A stretch of 14,119 bases of DNA from JAFTYO01 sp045644765 (lineage in GTDB: Bacteria > Pseudomonadota > Alphaproteobacteria > RF32 > CAG-239). The first letter of the stretch is position 1. The number at the start of each line of letters is the position of its first letter. The notes beneath the pieces are model-generated. The model ran no database searches and had not been told where the DNA came from. It saw only the letters and a program-made list of their open reading frames with translations. Both the position numbers and the translations under genes were made by a program. Location: contig JAZRHM010000017.1 of the NCBI GenBank assembly GCA_045644765.1, forward strand, positions 1 to 14,119. The letters are read 5' to 3'. This document shows positions 1-6,539 of this stretch, piece after piece.

Positions 1-86
1 GTGACCGAAGCGTAGTTAACGAACTTTTTTTTAAAAGTGAGTTTTACGTAGCAAGACCGAACTTCAGTTCGAACGTCGCCGAGTTT

Positions 87-118
87 AAAAAACAAAAACT
101 CCCGTTTGAGGGAGCTTT
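87..118 (-). terminator. Rho-independent terminator of tRNA-Arg
   Basis: On the minus strand, CTCCC-TCAAAC-GGGAG forms a 5-bp GC stem (99-114) followed by a long T-rich run (87-98). The stem can be extended by A-T pairs. It lies 7 bases past the tRNA CCA end. Confidence 0.75.
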
Positions 119-124
119 AATAAA

Positions 125-201
125 TGGCGCGCTCGGCGGGGTTCGAACTCACAACCTTCTGATCCGTAGTCAGATGCTCTATCCAATTGAGCTACGAGCG
201 C
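125..201 (-). tRNA. tRNA-Arg, anticodon ACG, CCA encoded
   Basis: Read on the minus strand, the sequence folds as a full cloverleaf. A 7-bp acceptor stem pairs GCGCTCG (195-201) with CGAGCGC, followed by discriminator G and an encoded CCA (125-127). The D arm contains AGCTCAATTGGATAGAGC. The anticodon stem TCTGA/TCAGA closes a 7-nt loop CTACGGA with anticodon ACG. The T arm has the usual GTTCGAAC. A34 would be deaminated to inosine by TadA so that one tRNA reads CGU, CGC and CGA; that is family knowledge. It is transcribed away from dnaN, with a candidate promoter at 214-242 and a terminator at 87-118. Confidence 0.96.
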
Positions 202-213
202 ATAACAGAGTTG

Positions 214-242
214 TTAATAAAACAAAATAATTCATTTTGCAA
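214..242 (-). promoter_or_regulatory. Candidate sigma70-type promoter of tRNA-Arg
   Basis: On the minus strand, TTGCAA (237-242) and TATTAA (214-219) are separated by exactly 17 bp. Initiation would fall about 6 bases before the tRNA 5' end at 201. Both hexamers match the consensus in four of six positions. The spacing and position are convincing, but AT-rich DNA produces such boxes by chance. Confidence 0.5.
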
Positions 243-334
243 GCATTATTTTACTTTTTTTTGAAAAAAATTATTTTTGAATAAAAAATTGTGAACACTT
301 ATTTTTTTTACCTTTAGATTTTGTATATATGTGT

Positions 335-340
335 TATGAT
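335..340 (+). promoter_or_regulatory. Possible -10 box of dnaN-recF
   Basis: TATGAT matches the -10 consensus in five of six positions and lies 39 bp before the chosen dnaN ATG. The -35 at 17-18 bp spacing (CTTTAG or CCTTTA) is poor. This is the best candidate seen in the 202-378 leader, but it is weak. That leader is otherwise A/T tracts with no DnaA box recognised. Confidence 0.3.
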
Positions 341-378
341 TTACAGCAGTAAATAACAACTTTTAGATGGTCAAAACT

Positions 379-1497
379 ATGAAATTTATAATAGAAAGAG
401 CAACTTTATTAAAAACTCTCAGCCATGTTCAGAGCATTGTTGAGAAAAGAAACACTATTCCGGTTTTATCAAATGTCAAAATTGAAGCTTTGGGTGACGG
501 CATAAGCTTCAAAGCAACGGACATGGACACTGAAATCACAGAAATCACAGATGCAAAAATTGTAGAACAAGGTGCTACGACTGCTCCGGCACATATGCTT
601 TATGATATTATCCGCAAATTAAGTGATAGTTCAGAAGTTGAGCTGACATTCCCTGATGAAAAAGGACAATTAAGTATTGCTTCCGGTCGTTCAAAATTTT
701 CTCTTTCAACAATTGCCGTTGAAGATTTTCCTGTTATTTCGGGCGATGAACTTCCTATTAATTTCACCATGGCCAGAGAAGAGTTAAAAGATGTTATTGA
801 TAGAACTCAATTTGCCGTTTCAACAGAAGAAACAAGATACTATTTAAACGGTCTTTACATTCATGCAAAAACAGAAGGACAAACTAATGTTTTACGCGTT
901 GTTGCCACTGACGGTCACAGACTTGCTTGTGTAGAATCACCTTTACCTCATGGTGCAGAAAAGATGAGCGGGGTTATCGTTCCGAGAAAAACCGTTGCCG
1001 AAGTCAGAAAACTTTTAGACGACACCAAAGCAGAAGTTATATCTATCGGTTTATCAGAAAACAAGATTCGTTTTATATTGGAAGATGTTACATTAACCTC
1101 AAAGCTCATTGACGGTACATACCCTGATTATGAAAGAGTTATTCCTACTGATAATGATAAAACTTTAGAAATAAAAGTAAAAGAATTATCAGCTGCCGTT
1201 GATCGTGTTTCTGTTGTTGCTGAAAGAACCAGAGCTATTAAGCTTATAACAGGCAAAAACCATGTTGTATTAACCACTTCAAGTCCTGATTTAGGCAGTG
1301 CTTTAGAAGAATTGGAAGCAAAATATGAGCATGAAGCTTTAGAAGTCGGTTATAACTTCCGTTATTTATTGGATATATTAGCTGAAATAAAAGGTGATAA
1401 TGTTAAACTTAGTTTTTCTGACAGTTCATCACCTTCAGTCATTCACGATACATCAGATGCCAGTGCCATCTATGTGTTGATGCCTATGCGTGTATAA
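379..1497 (+). CDS. dnaN: DNA polymerase III sliding clamp (beta subunit)
   Basis: The beta clamp is a ring-shaped homodimer that encircles DNA and tethers Pol III and repair polymerases. The protein has 372 residues from this start, close to the usual ~366-375. It begins MKFIIERATLLKTLSHVQS, the family's characteristic N-terminus. NTIPVLSNVKIEA follows, and it ends with the typical YVLMPMRV tail, so all three clamp domains are present. An in-frame ATG at 367 would add four residues (MVKT). I prefer 379 because homologues start with MK-[FL]-x-IER. Neither start has a recognisable Shine-Dalgarno. It is followed after 17 bp by recF, so the two are very likely one operon. Domain assignment is by recognition of the sequence. 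Confidence 0.97.
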   Translation: MKFIIERATLLKTLSHVQSIVEKRNTIPVLSNVKIEALGDGISFKATDMDTEITEITDAKIVEQGATTAPAHMLYDIIRKLSDSSEVELTFPDEKGQLSIASGRSKFSLSTIAVEDFPVISGDELPINFTMAREELKDVIDRTQFAVSTEETRYYLNGLYIHAKTEGQTNVLRVVATDGHRLACVESPLPHGAEKMSGVIVPRKTVAEVRKLLDDTKAEVISIGLSENKIRFILEDVTLTSKLIDGTYPDYERVIPTDNDKTLEIKVKELSAAVDRVSVVAERTRAIKLITGKNHVVLTTSSPDLGSALEELEAKYEHEALEVGYNFRYLLDILAEIKGDNVKLSFSDSSSPSVIHDTSDASAIYVLMPMRV

Positions 1498-1514
1498 ACG
1501 GGGGTTTTGTTCGG

Positions 1515-2726
1515 TTGAATAATTTAGCAATTAAAATCGATGAAGTTGTTAAAGAAAAGTCAGGTGTTTCACGCCTGACTTTAACCGACTTTAGAAACTA
1601 TGCTTATTTGAGAATAAATGCTGATTTAAGCCCTATTATTCTCACTGGAGAAAACGGAAGCGGGAAAACCAATATTTTAGAAGCTATATCATTTTTAACT
1701 CCCGGGAAAGGCCTAAGAGGCGCCAGACTTGCTGATATTAAGCGAATTACTCCTGCTTTAATCAGCGCCGATTATATTAATTCGAACGAATCGCTTAATT
1801 GGGCAGTATCAGCAATTGTAAAAAAAAACAATGAAGAATATAACATTGGTACCGGCTCACAAAAATCTCAAAGAGAAGCTGATGATGAAATAAGAAGTTT
1901 TGAACGAAGAATCGTCCAAATTGACGGGCAAAAAACATCTTCTCAAACCGAGCTTGGAAAATATTTATCCGCAATATGGATAACACCTCAAATGGACAGA
2001 CTTTTCTTGGGAGGCACTCAACCAAGAAGAAGTTTCTTAGATAGAATCGTATATGCATTTGATGTGGAACACGCCAAAAGAACTGCAAATTTTGAACATA
2101 CTTATAAACAATGGTATCAACTGCTTAAAAACGGATGCAGTGACAATCGTTGGCTTTTATCTTTAGAAGAAGAAATATCAAGCTTAGGAGTTGCTATTGC
2201 AGCAGCAAGACGCGAGTTGGTGGCCAGATTAAATACTTTTATCGAAAACGATCCCGACGATGTATTTCCTGATATTATGTTAGAACTGGATGGAACCATT
2301 GAAAAAATGCTTGATAAAATGGCAGCAGTTGATGTGGAAGATTTTTATATAAATCTATTAAAAAAATCTCGTAATAGTGTTATAAATAATGATTATGTTG
2401 ATGGAGTAAACAGAACAGATTTTAAGGTCTACTACAAGAAAAAACATATGCCGGCCGAACTTTGCTCCACCGGTGAACAAAAATCTTTACTTGTCAGCAT
2501 AATTTTAGCACAAACAAAGTGTCAAATTTTGGATAAGGGGTTCGCTCCTGTTTTATTGCTTGATGAGGTTACGACACATCTGGATAATATTAAAAAAGAT
2601 GCATTGTTATACAAAATAAAAGATTTAAAACTTCAAGCTTGGATTACATCAACCGAATCGAGCCTATTTGACGTTTTGAAAAACGATGCCCAATTTTTTA
2701 GTGTTAAAAATAATCAAGTTTATTAA
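1515..2726 (+). CDS. recF: DNA replication and repair protein RecF
   Basis: RecF is an SMC-like ATPase that with RecO and RecR loads RecA at single-strand gaps. The 403-residue protein has Walker A GENGSGKT (45-52), the ABC signature CSTGEQKSLL (317-326) and Walker B VLLLDE (346-351), followed by the D-loop THLD. The family core starts at about residue 19 (SRLTLTDFRNY), so there is an N-terminal extension of about 18 residues. The start is a TTG, the only usable codon between the dnaN stop and the core. A G-run at 1500-1504 may serve as ribosome binding site, about 10 bases upstream. It lies directly downstream of dnaN, a common pairing, but gyrB does not follow. No convincing terminator was found after it; only a weak GTTGTT/AACAAC hairpin lies near 2748-2766. 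Confidence 0.95.
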   Translation: MNNLAIKIDEVVKEKSGVSRLTLTDFRNYAYLRINADLSPIILTGENGSGKTNILEAISFLTPGKGLRGARLADIKRITPALISADYINSNESLNWAVSAIVKKNNEEYNIGTGSQKSQREADDEIRSFERRIVQIDGQKTSSQTELGKYLSAIWITPQMDRLFLGGTQPRRSFLDRIVYAFDVEHAKRTANFEHTYKQWYQLLKNGCSDNRWLLSLEEEISSLGVAIAAARRELVARLNTFIENDPDDVFPDIMLELDGTIEKMLDKMAAVDVEDFYINLLKKSRNSVINNDYVDGVNRTDFKVYYKKKHMPAELCSTGEQKSLLVSIILAQTKCQILDKGFAPVLLLDEVTTHLDNIKKDALLYKIKDLKLQAWITSTESSLFDVLKNDAQFFSVKNNQVY

Positions 2727-2864
2727 AATATAACTTTACAAAAATCCGGTTGTTCTTCATTAACAACTAAAAATATCTATCATTTGCCATATATCTGTAT
2801 TACATCAACATCAAAACTTTAGTTAACTTAACAACATATCATTATACTACTATCATACATAAAA

Positions 2865-3920
2865 CTAGCGTGGATATCTACATTCCCATCCTGCTATCCG
2901 ATTTTGATATTCATCTATTTCCGTAATATATTGATATTCACCTTCCGACGCTACTATATAATATGATTTATATATTCCGCTTTGCTTATCTTTTGTATGA
3001 TTTTCTTCAATACAAAACCATTTTAATATTTCTTTTGCATCTGTGACATGTGCTTTCTTAAGATCTATTTGTTCATGATCGATATATATTTTTTGTACTT
3101 CATTTATGCTACCGTTTTTATAATCGGCTTCTATAAGTATGTATGAAAAAAATTTACTCGATTGCCTTTTACCGTCTTTATAATACTCTTCTATTTTTAA
3201 CTCTCCATTTTCAGAAAAATTTTTTTGCACCCCATCTAATTTATCATTTTTGTAATTTTCAATAATCTGAGGCATGGCAGGAGAAAATACTTCGTCATAA
3301 AAATTCGGAATAGAATGATATATCATGTTTAACCCGCTAAATTTACCTTCTTTATAATAGCCTATTTTACTAAGCCCTCCAAAACTATAATACTTCACAT
3401 ACAATCCATTTAAGCTTCCATCTTTATAATTTTCTTCGCTCGCTAAAGCTCCATTTGGATAATATACTCTTACAAAACCATCCCATATGCCATTTTTCAT
3501 TACCATCTCACGTTCTAATTGTCCGTTTTTATAATATTCTTTAATCAATCCGTTAAAACGCCCATCTTTGTAATGAGCATCTAAGCGAAGTAGCCCGTTT
3601 TCATAATACGATCTTAAATAGCCATTTAGTTTACCGTTTTTATAATTTGCTTTTGTTTCCAGTTTTCCGCTTGGATAAAAAGATTGAGACAAGCCTTCTT
3701 TTTTGCCATTTTTATATAAGGATTCCTTTAAAATACTTTCATTTTCATCTTTACAATAAACCATCCCGGAATATAGAGATAAATTTTTATCTTTGCAAAT
3801 TTCTACATTATCAATTTCTTTACAATATAATAAAGAGTTATCTTCAGCAAAATATTTACATGTAGCATTTGCCGTATTTATCGTAAATAACGCAAACATC
3901 ACTAAAATAAAAATCTTCAT
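2865..3920 (-). CDS. Secreted MORN/YwqK-type repeat protein
   Basis: This 351-residue protein starts with a signal peptide (hydrophobic to about residue 15, probable cleavage after ANA at 19). A cysteine-rich head follows (C21, C33, C42, C56), in which the pattern C-K-x(n)-Y-C-K occurs twice. Residues 69 to about 280 hold eight or nine degenerate units of about 24 residues, of the type YKNGKLNGYLRSYYENGLL, the MORN_2/YwqK repeat. The C-terminal 70 residues are not recognised. Such repeats form elongated beta-sheet surfaces for protein or lipid contact. Family members are often labelled 'antitoxin', which nothing here supports. The start has a strong Shine-Dalgarno (3927-3932). It is monocistronic and convergent with recF. 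The exact function is unknown; export to the periplasm or surface is inferred. Confidence 0.85.
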   Translation of the reverse strand: MKIFILVMFALFTINTANATCKYFAEDNSLLYCKEIDNVEICKDKNLSLYSGMVYCKDENESILKESLYKNGKKEGLSQSFYPSGKLETKANYKNGKLNGYLRSYYENGLLRLDAHYKDGRFNGLIKEYYKNGQLEREMVMKNGIWDGFVRVYYPNGALASEENYKDGSLNGLYVKYYSFGGLSKIGYYKEGKFSGLNMIYHSIPNFYDEVFSPAMPQIIENYKNDKLDGVQKNFSENGELKIEEYYKDGKRQSSKFFSYILIEADYKNGSINEVQKIYIDHEQIDLKKAHVTDAKEILKWFCIEENHTKDKQSGIYKSYYIVASEGEYQYITEIDEYQNRIAGWECRYPR

Positions 3921-3926
3921 AACAAA

Positions 3927-3932
3927 CCCCTT
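3927..3932 (-). promoter_or_regulatory. Ribosome binding site of the MORN-repeat gene
   Basis: AAGGGG on the minus strand lies 6 bases before the ATG at 3918-3920. It fixes that start and is one of the better Shine-Dalgarno sequences in the window. Confidence 0.8.
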
Positions 3933-3952
3933 AAAAATAAATATTCACATTC

Positions 3953-3980
3953 AATATAATAATTATGTATAAAAACGCAA
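3953..3980 (-). promoter_or_regulatory. Candidate promoter of the MORN-repeat gene
   Basis: On the minus strand, TTGCGT (3975-3980) and TATATT (3953-3958, five of six) have 16-bp spacing. The -35 sits inside a long imperfect palindrome (3961-4005). The -35 is weak, so confidence is limited. Confidence 0.35.
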
Positions 3981-4005
3981 GTTAAACTTGTTTTTACACA
4001 TAATT
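3961..4005. repeat. Long imperfect palindrome upstream of the MORN-repeat gene
   Basis: The left arm (3961-3981) and the right arm (3987-4005) are reverse complements apart from one mismatch and a two-base bulge, with TTAAA between them. It could be an operator overlapping the MORN gene promoter. It could also be a hairpin: CAAG-TTAAA-CTTG followed by TTTTT resembles a weak terminator reading rightward. No gene ends just to its left on the plus strand, which favours a regulatory reading. Confidence 0.6.
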
Positions 4006-4069
4006 ACACATTAAAAAGATAACAAACAAAAAATACCCCCGCACGTAAAACGCATGGTTTTCCAGATAT

Positions 4070-4098
4070 AAAAAACCTCGGATTTATTCAATCCGAGG
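4070..4098 (-). terminator. Rho-independent terminator of the 4121-4700 operon
   Basis: On the minus strand, CCTCGGAT pairs with ATCCGAGG (4076-4083 with 4091-4098, plus one further T-A pair), with a short loop and then six Ts. It lies 22 bases beyond the stop codon of the 66-residue protein gene. Confidence 0.88.
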
Positions 4099-4120
4099 TA
4101 ATAAAAAACAAGACTGACGA

Positions 4121-4321
4121 TTAATACTTTCTATGATTGAGTTTCAACCACTTATGTACTTTTTCCAGTTCTTCCAAAGCCTCATCCTTTCCTGCCATAG
4201 CAAACTGAGAGGGAGGGCTTTTTCCTTCATCGCGGGATAAATCCGGCAAGCTCTTTGTAACGAGTAAGTTAAACCCGATAATCGTTACACAAATTACAAA
4301 CAGTCCAGGAAGATATTTCAT
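4121..4321 (-). CDS. Small single-span membrane or exported protein, unknown
   Basis: This is a 66-residue protein that I do not recognise. Residues 4-22 (LPGLFVICVTIIGFNLLVT) form a hydrophobic segment, either an uncleaved signal anchor or a signal peptide. A polar tail follows, ending in a charged stretch with helix-forming character (KDEALEELEKVHKWLKL). The start is 4 bp after the stop of the upstream minus-strand gene and has no clear Shine-Dalgarno, so it is probably translated by coupling. A strong terminator directly follows. Promoter, operon and terminator context make it a credible gene despite its size. Confidence 0.7.
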   Translation of the reverse strand: MKYLPGLFVICVTIIGFNLLVTKSLPDLSRDEGKSPPSQFAMAGKDEALEELEKVHKWLKLNHRKY

Positions 4322-4325
4322 ACGG

Positions 4326-4700
4326 CTAATGATTAATTAACGGTTTATATCTTGGATAGCCATTGATAGTATCAATTTGAACATATTGAACACCATCAAT
4401 AGCAAACTCTTTGCCTACATTTGTTTCAGAAGAAACATCAATGTCATCAATCAATGCAAATTTGGTGTTCTTGATAGCAAAGACAACTTGCTTTTCACCA
4501 CATTTTCGTACCGCTGCTATAAACGGTATGCTTGTTGGAAAGTGGCGAACCGGATGACGAAGTGTCATTTTCACAAGTCTTACATTATTTTCACTTGCCT
4601 CCAAATTGTTTTGAGAGATGTACGCATTGACCTTTGAGGTCAGAACAAGCAGATTGACATTTTCAAGAGCTGCTACATTTTTTTTCATTTTCTTTTTCAT
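4326..4700 (-). CDS. Hypothetical protein, first gene of a two-gene operon
   Basis: From this start the protein has 124 residues and begins MKKKMKKNVAALENVN. It has no signal peptide, transmembrane segment or motif that I recognise, and it looks soluble and basic at its N-terminus. The frame stays open to an ATG at 4739, but that codon lies inside the spacer of the promoter at 4729-4758, upstream of the expected transcription start. I therefore choose the ATG at 4700; the second Met (residue 5) is also possible. No strong Shine-Dalgarno precedes either. The next gene starts 4 bp after its stop. The partner is a small membrane protein, so a soluble/membrane pair is possible, but function is unknown. 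Confidence 0.72.
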   Translation of the reverse strand: MKKKMKKNVAALENVNLLVLTSKVNAYISQNNLEASENNVRLVKMTLRHPVRHFPTSIPFIAAVRKCGEKQVVFAIKNTKFALIDDIDVSSETNVGKEFAIDGVQYVQIDTINGYPRYKPLINH

Positions 4701-4728
4701 AAATACACAATATTTAATGTTTGCTTGT

Positions 4729-4758
4729 ATAATAAGCATACTTTTTAGGCAAAATCAA
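4729..4758 (-). promoter_or_regulatory. Promoter of the 4121-4700 operon
   Basis: On the minus strand, TTGATT (4753-4758) and TATTAT (4729-4734, five of six) have 18-bp spacing. Initiation is predicted near 4722, about 22 bases before the ATG at 4700. An A8T8 tract lies just upstream at 4771-4786. Confidence 0.6.
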
Positions 4759-4930
4759 GTAAAAAATGACAAAAAAAATTTTTTTTGCAAATTTATAATA
4801 TATAATTTGAAATTAGAAATAAAAAACCATGCTTATCTTCCCCAAAAACGACTATTGATTTTTAAAGTTTTATTTTTTTCTTTACATAAATCATTGTCTT
4901 ACATTAAAATAAGCAAAACGGAGAAAAATA

Positions 4931-5587
4931 ATGAAAAATCTTGCATGCTCATCATATAGTTTAAAAGAAGAAATTATAAGCAGTATCATTCATGGTATCG
5001 GTATATTTCTAAGTATTGCAATTTTAAGTGTCTTAGTTACACTATCTGCAGTTTATGGCAACGTATACAGCATTGTTTCTTGCGCAATTTTCGGATTCTC
5101 GATGCTATTAATGTATTCTGCATCAACGCTTTATCATGCCATACCCTACCCTCAAGCAAAAAAAATATTAAAAAAGTTTGATCATATTGCTATATATTAT
5201 TTAATAGCAGGCACTTATACTCCGTTTTTATTAGTAGTTATGCGCAACACATTCGGTTGGACATTGTTTGCAATTATATGGGGACTGGCCATTATCGGAA
5301 CTATTTTGAAAATATTTTTACCATCAAACGGCAAAAAATTGTGGTCTATAGGTCTCTATCTTTTAATGGGATGGTTAGTCATAATAGCATCCAGAACCTT
5401 GTTTGCTTTAATGCCTAAATTAGCAATAGTATTTTTAATATTAGGTGGCGCCTTTTATACTACCGGCATAATTTTTTATATATGGAAAAGTAAAAAATAT
5501 ACCCATGCAATTTGGCACGGATTCGTACTATTAGGTACAATTATGCACTTTTTTGCTATTTTATTTTCTTGTGTATTTTTAAAATAA
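4931..5587 (+). CDS. Hemolysin III / PAQR-family membrane protein
   Basis: This 218-residue, strongly hydrophobic protein has about seven transmembrane helices, the typical size and topology of the bacterial HlyIII (YqfA-like) family. Diagnostic stretches are EEIISSIIHGIG (13-24), STLYH (65-69), FDHIAIYYLIAGTYTPF (83-99) and HAIWHGFVLLGTIMHF (192-207). H69, D84, H192, H196 and H206 fit the conserved metal-binding positions of the superfamily. The name comes from early haemolysis assays; the physiological role in bacteria, perhaps membrane-lipid homeostasis, is not settled. GGAG at 4920-4923, 7 bases upstream, fixes the start. It stands alone and shares a convergent terminator with the next gene. 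Confidence 0.93.
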   Translation: MKNLACSSYSLKEEIISSIIHGIGIFLSIAILSVLVTLSAVYGNVYSIVSCAIFGFSMLLMYSASTLYHAIPYPQAKKILKKFDHIAIYYLIAGTYTPFLLVVMRNTFGWTLFAIIWGLAIIGTILKIFLPSNGKKLWSIGLYLLMGWLVIIASRTLFALMPKLAIVFLILGGAFYTTGIIFYIWKSKKYTHAIWHGFVLLGTIMHFFAILFSCVFLK

Positions 5588-5590
5588 AAA

Positions 5591-5617
5591 AATCCTTTAC
5601 TGCCACAATAAAGGATT
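5591..5617. terminator. Convergent bidirectional terminator
   Basis: AATCCTTTA (5591-5599) pairs perfectly with TAAAGGATT (5609-5617) across a 9-nt loop. T-rich sequence follows on the plus strand and a longer T run on the minus strand. It sits between two converging genes and can serve both. Confidence 0.8.
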
Positions 5618-5635
5618 TTCGATTGATTTTGTAAA

Positions 5636-6406
5636 CTACTTACCCTTAGATCGTTTTCTTGCTGTTTCAATATAAGATTCAGTGTCCCCTTCTCTTCCAT
5701 GATATGATAAAGAAAAACTTTCCACCAAAAACCCATATGGATTTAGCACCCTCTTGGCTCTATTTTGAAATTGCAAGTTAAAATATCTTATACGCATAAT
5801 CGCTCGCCAATATGTGATTGTAGGTTTAGTTGAATTAGGTAAGATATCATACGTTTTAAATTGTGCTTGCCATAAACCTCTGGAAAGTGGCCTTATCCAC
5901 TCCATATCAACATAACGCTGCAACCCCGTTTTTTTTGCTTTTCCTATAGCATCTGCATAATCAGAAGATGAAAACTCTTCATAAACCGAAGGCATTTGAT
6001 ACCAATAAAAAGCAGAATCAGGACGCCAACGCCTTTCCATTTCTGTCATACTGCCGGTAATGGTATATCTTAAGTTGATATACTCATCAATATACTTTTC
6101 AGTTATTAAATCGCTGACAGGAAATGGTATTTCTCTTTTTTGCACCACTTCAATTTGAGAAAAATAATCATTTATTCTAAAAAAACTCGGATATGTTCTA
6201 ATTTGAGGTAACATAAGATAAATTGTACTTGCTAACATCATATTTAAACAAATGCTTATAACTGAAAGAACCACTAAAAGCCTTGATGTCCATAAATATC
6301 TTCGTTCCGGTAACGCCTCTACATGAACTCTTTCCGGATAAGCTTCAATTTTATCAGGACTTTCTTTTTCTTTATATCTAAAAAGTGTATGAAAAATTTC
6401 AATCAT
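5636..6406 (-). CDS. VirB8-like bitopic inner-membrane protein
   Basis: This 256-residue protein has about 40 cytoplasmic residues, one transmembrane helix (about 41-66) and a periplasmic domain of about 190 residues. The domain matches the VirB8 layout. An early helical stretch VSDLITEKYIDEYINLRY (97-114) aligns with the family's YV-x-RE-x-Y region. An alternating strand RAIMRIRYFNLQF follows, and then the hallmark NPxG motif, NPYG (222-225), in NPYGFLVESFSLSY. VirB8 nucleates the inner-membrane complex of type IV secretion systems and binds VirB9 and VirB10; that is family knowledge. No other virB gene is seen here, so it may belong to a dispersed system. The ATG at 6406 has only a distant GAGG. 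It is divergent from a TolC-like lipoprotein gene. Confidence 0.75.
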   Translation of the reverse strand: MIEIFHTLFRYKEKESPDKIEAYPERVHVEALPERRYLWTSRLLVVLSVISICLNMMLASTIYLMLPQIRTYPSFFRINDYFSQIEVVQKREIPFPVSDLITEKYIDEYINLRYTITGSMTEMERRWRPDSAFYWYQMPSVYEEFSSSDYADAIGKAKKTGLQRYVDMEWIRPLSRGLWQAQFKTYDILPNSTKPTITYWRAIMRIRYFNLQFQNRAKRVLNPYGFLVESFSLSYHGREGDTESYIETARKRSKGK

Positions 6407-6442
6407 GTGACAATATTAACCTCAATTTTACATTTATGTATT

Positions 6443-6469
6443 ATTTTATACAGCAAAGTAGTATAAAAT
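6443..6469. repeat. Perfect 9-bp inverted repeat in a divergent intergenic region
   Basis: ATTTTATAC (6443-6451) and GTATAAAAT (6461-6469) are perfect reverse complements separated by 9 bp, so the arm centres are 18 bp apart. It lies between two divergent genes and has the geometry of a dimeric repressor site. Each arm also contains a TATAAA that could be a -10 box, so it may mark back-to-back promoters. Confidence 0.55.
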
Positions 6470-6482
6470 CAATTAAATACTG

Positions 6483-6501
6483 TTATTTTTCATAAAAATA
6501 A
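6483..6501. repeat. Perfect 8-bp inverted repeat before the TolC-like gene
   Basis: TTATTTTT (6483-6490) and AAAAATAA (6494-6501) flank a 3-nt centre, 38 bp before the ATG. It is AT-only, so chance is a real possibility. It is the second palindrome in the same intergenic region. Confidence 0.4.
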
Positions 6502-6539
6502 TATAAAAGTATTTAATAAACTATATTAAGGATATAAAA

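Noticed and set aside
202..378. Possible replication origin upstream of dnaN
   Set aside because: The region is AT-rich, but I found no TTATCCACA-type DnaA boxes, and dnaA is not adjacent.
367..378. Upstream ATG as the dnaN start
   Set aside because: It would add MVKT before the conserved MKF-x-IER start and has no Shine-Dalgarno; not excluded, but less likely.
1795..2088. Minus-strand open frame inside recF
   Set aside because: It is antisense to the conserved RecF core, with no ribosome binding site and an unusual composition rich in Phe and Leu; a shadow frame.
2748..2766. Hairpin after recF as a terminator
   Set aside because: GTTGTT/AACAAC has no GC-rich core, and no T run follows it.
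2865..3920. Toxin-antitoxin system call for the YwqK-like repeat protein
   Set aside because: The 'antitoxin' label is inherited from automated naming. No toxin gene is adjacent, and the protein has a signal peptide.
2865..3920. Lipoprotein reading of the signal peptide
   Set aside because: C21 is preceded by NAT, which does not fit a lipobox; signal peptidase I cleavage after ANA fits better.
4047..4061. AAAAC-GCATG-GTTTT inverted repeat
   Set aside because: The 5-bp arms are too short to separate from chance in this composition, and the site lies past the operon terminator.
4618..4959. Plus-strand frame running into the hemolysin III gene
   Set aside because: It is antisense to a gene with a mapped promoter, has low-complexity Phe/Ile/Lys content and lacks a ribosome binding site.
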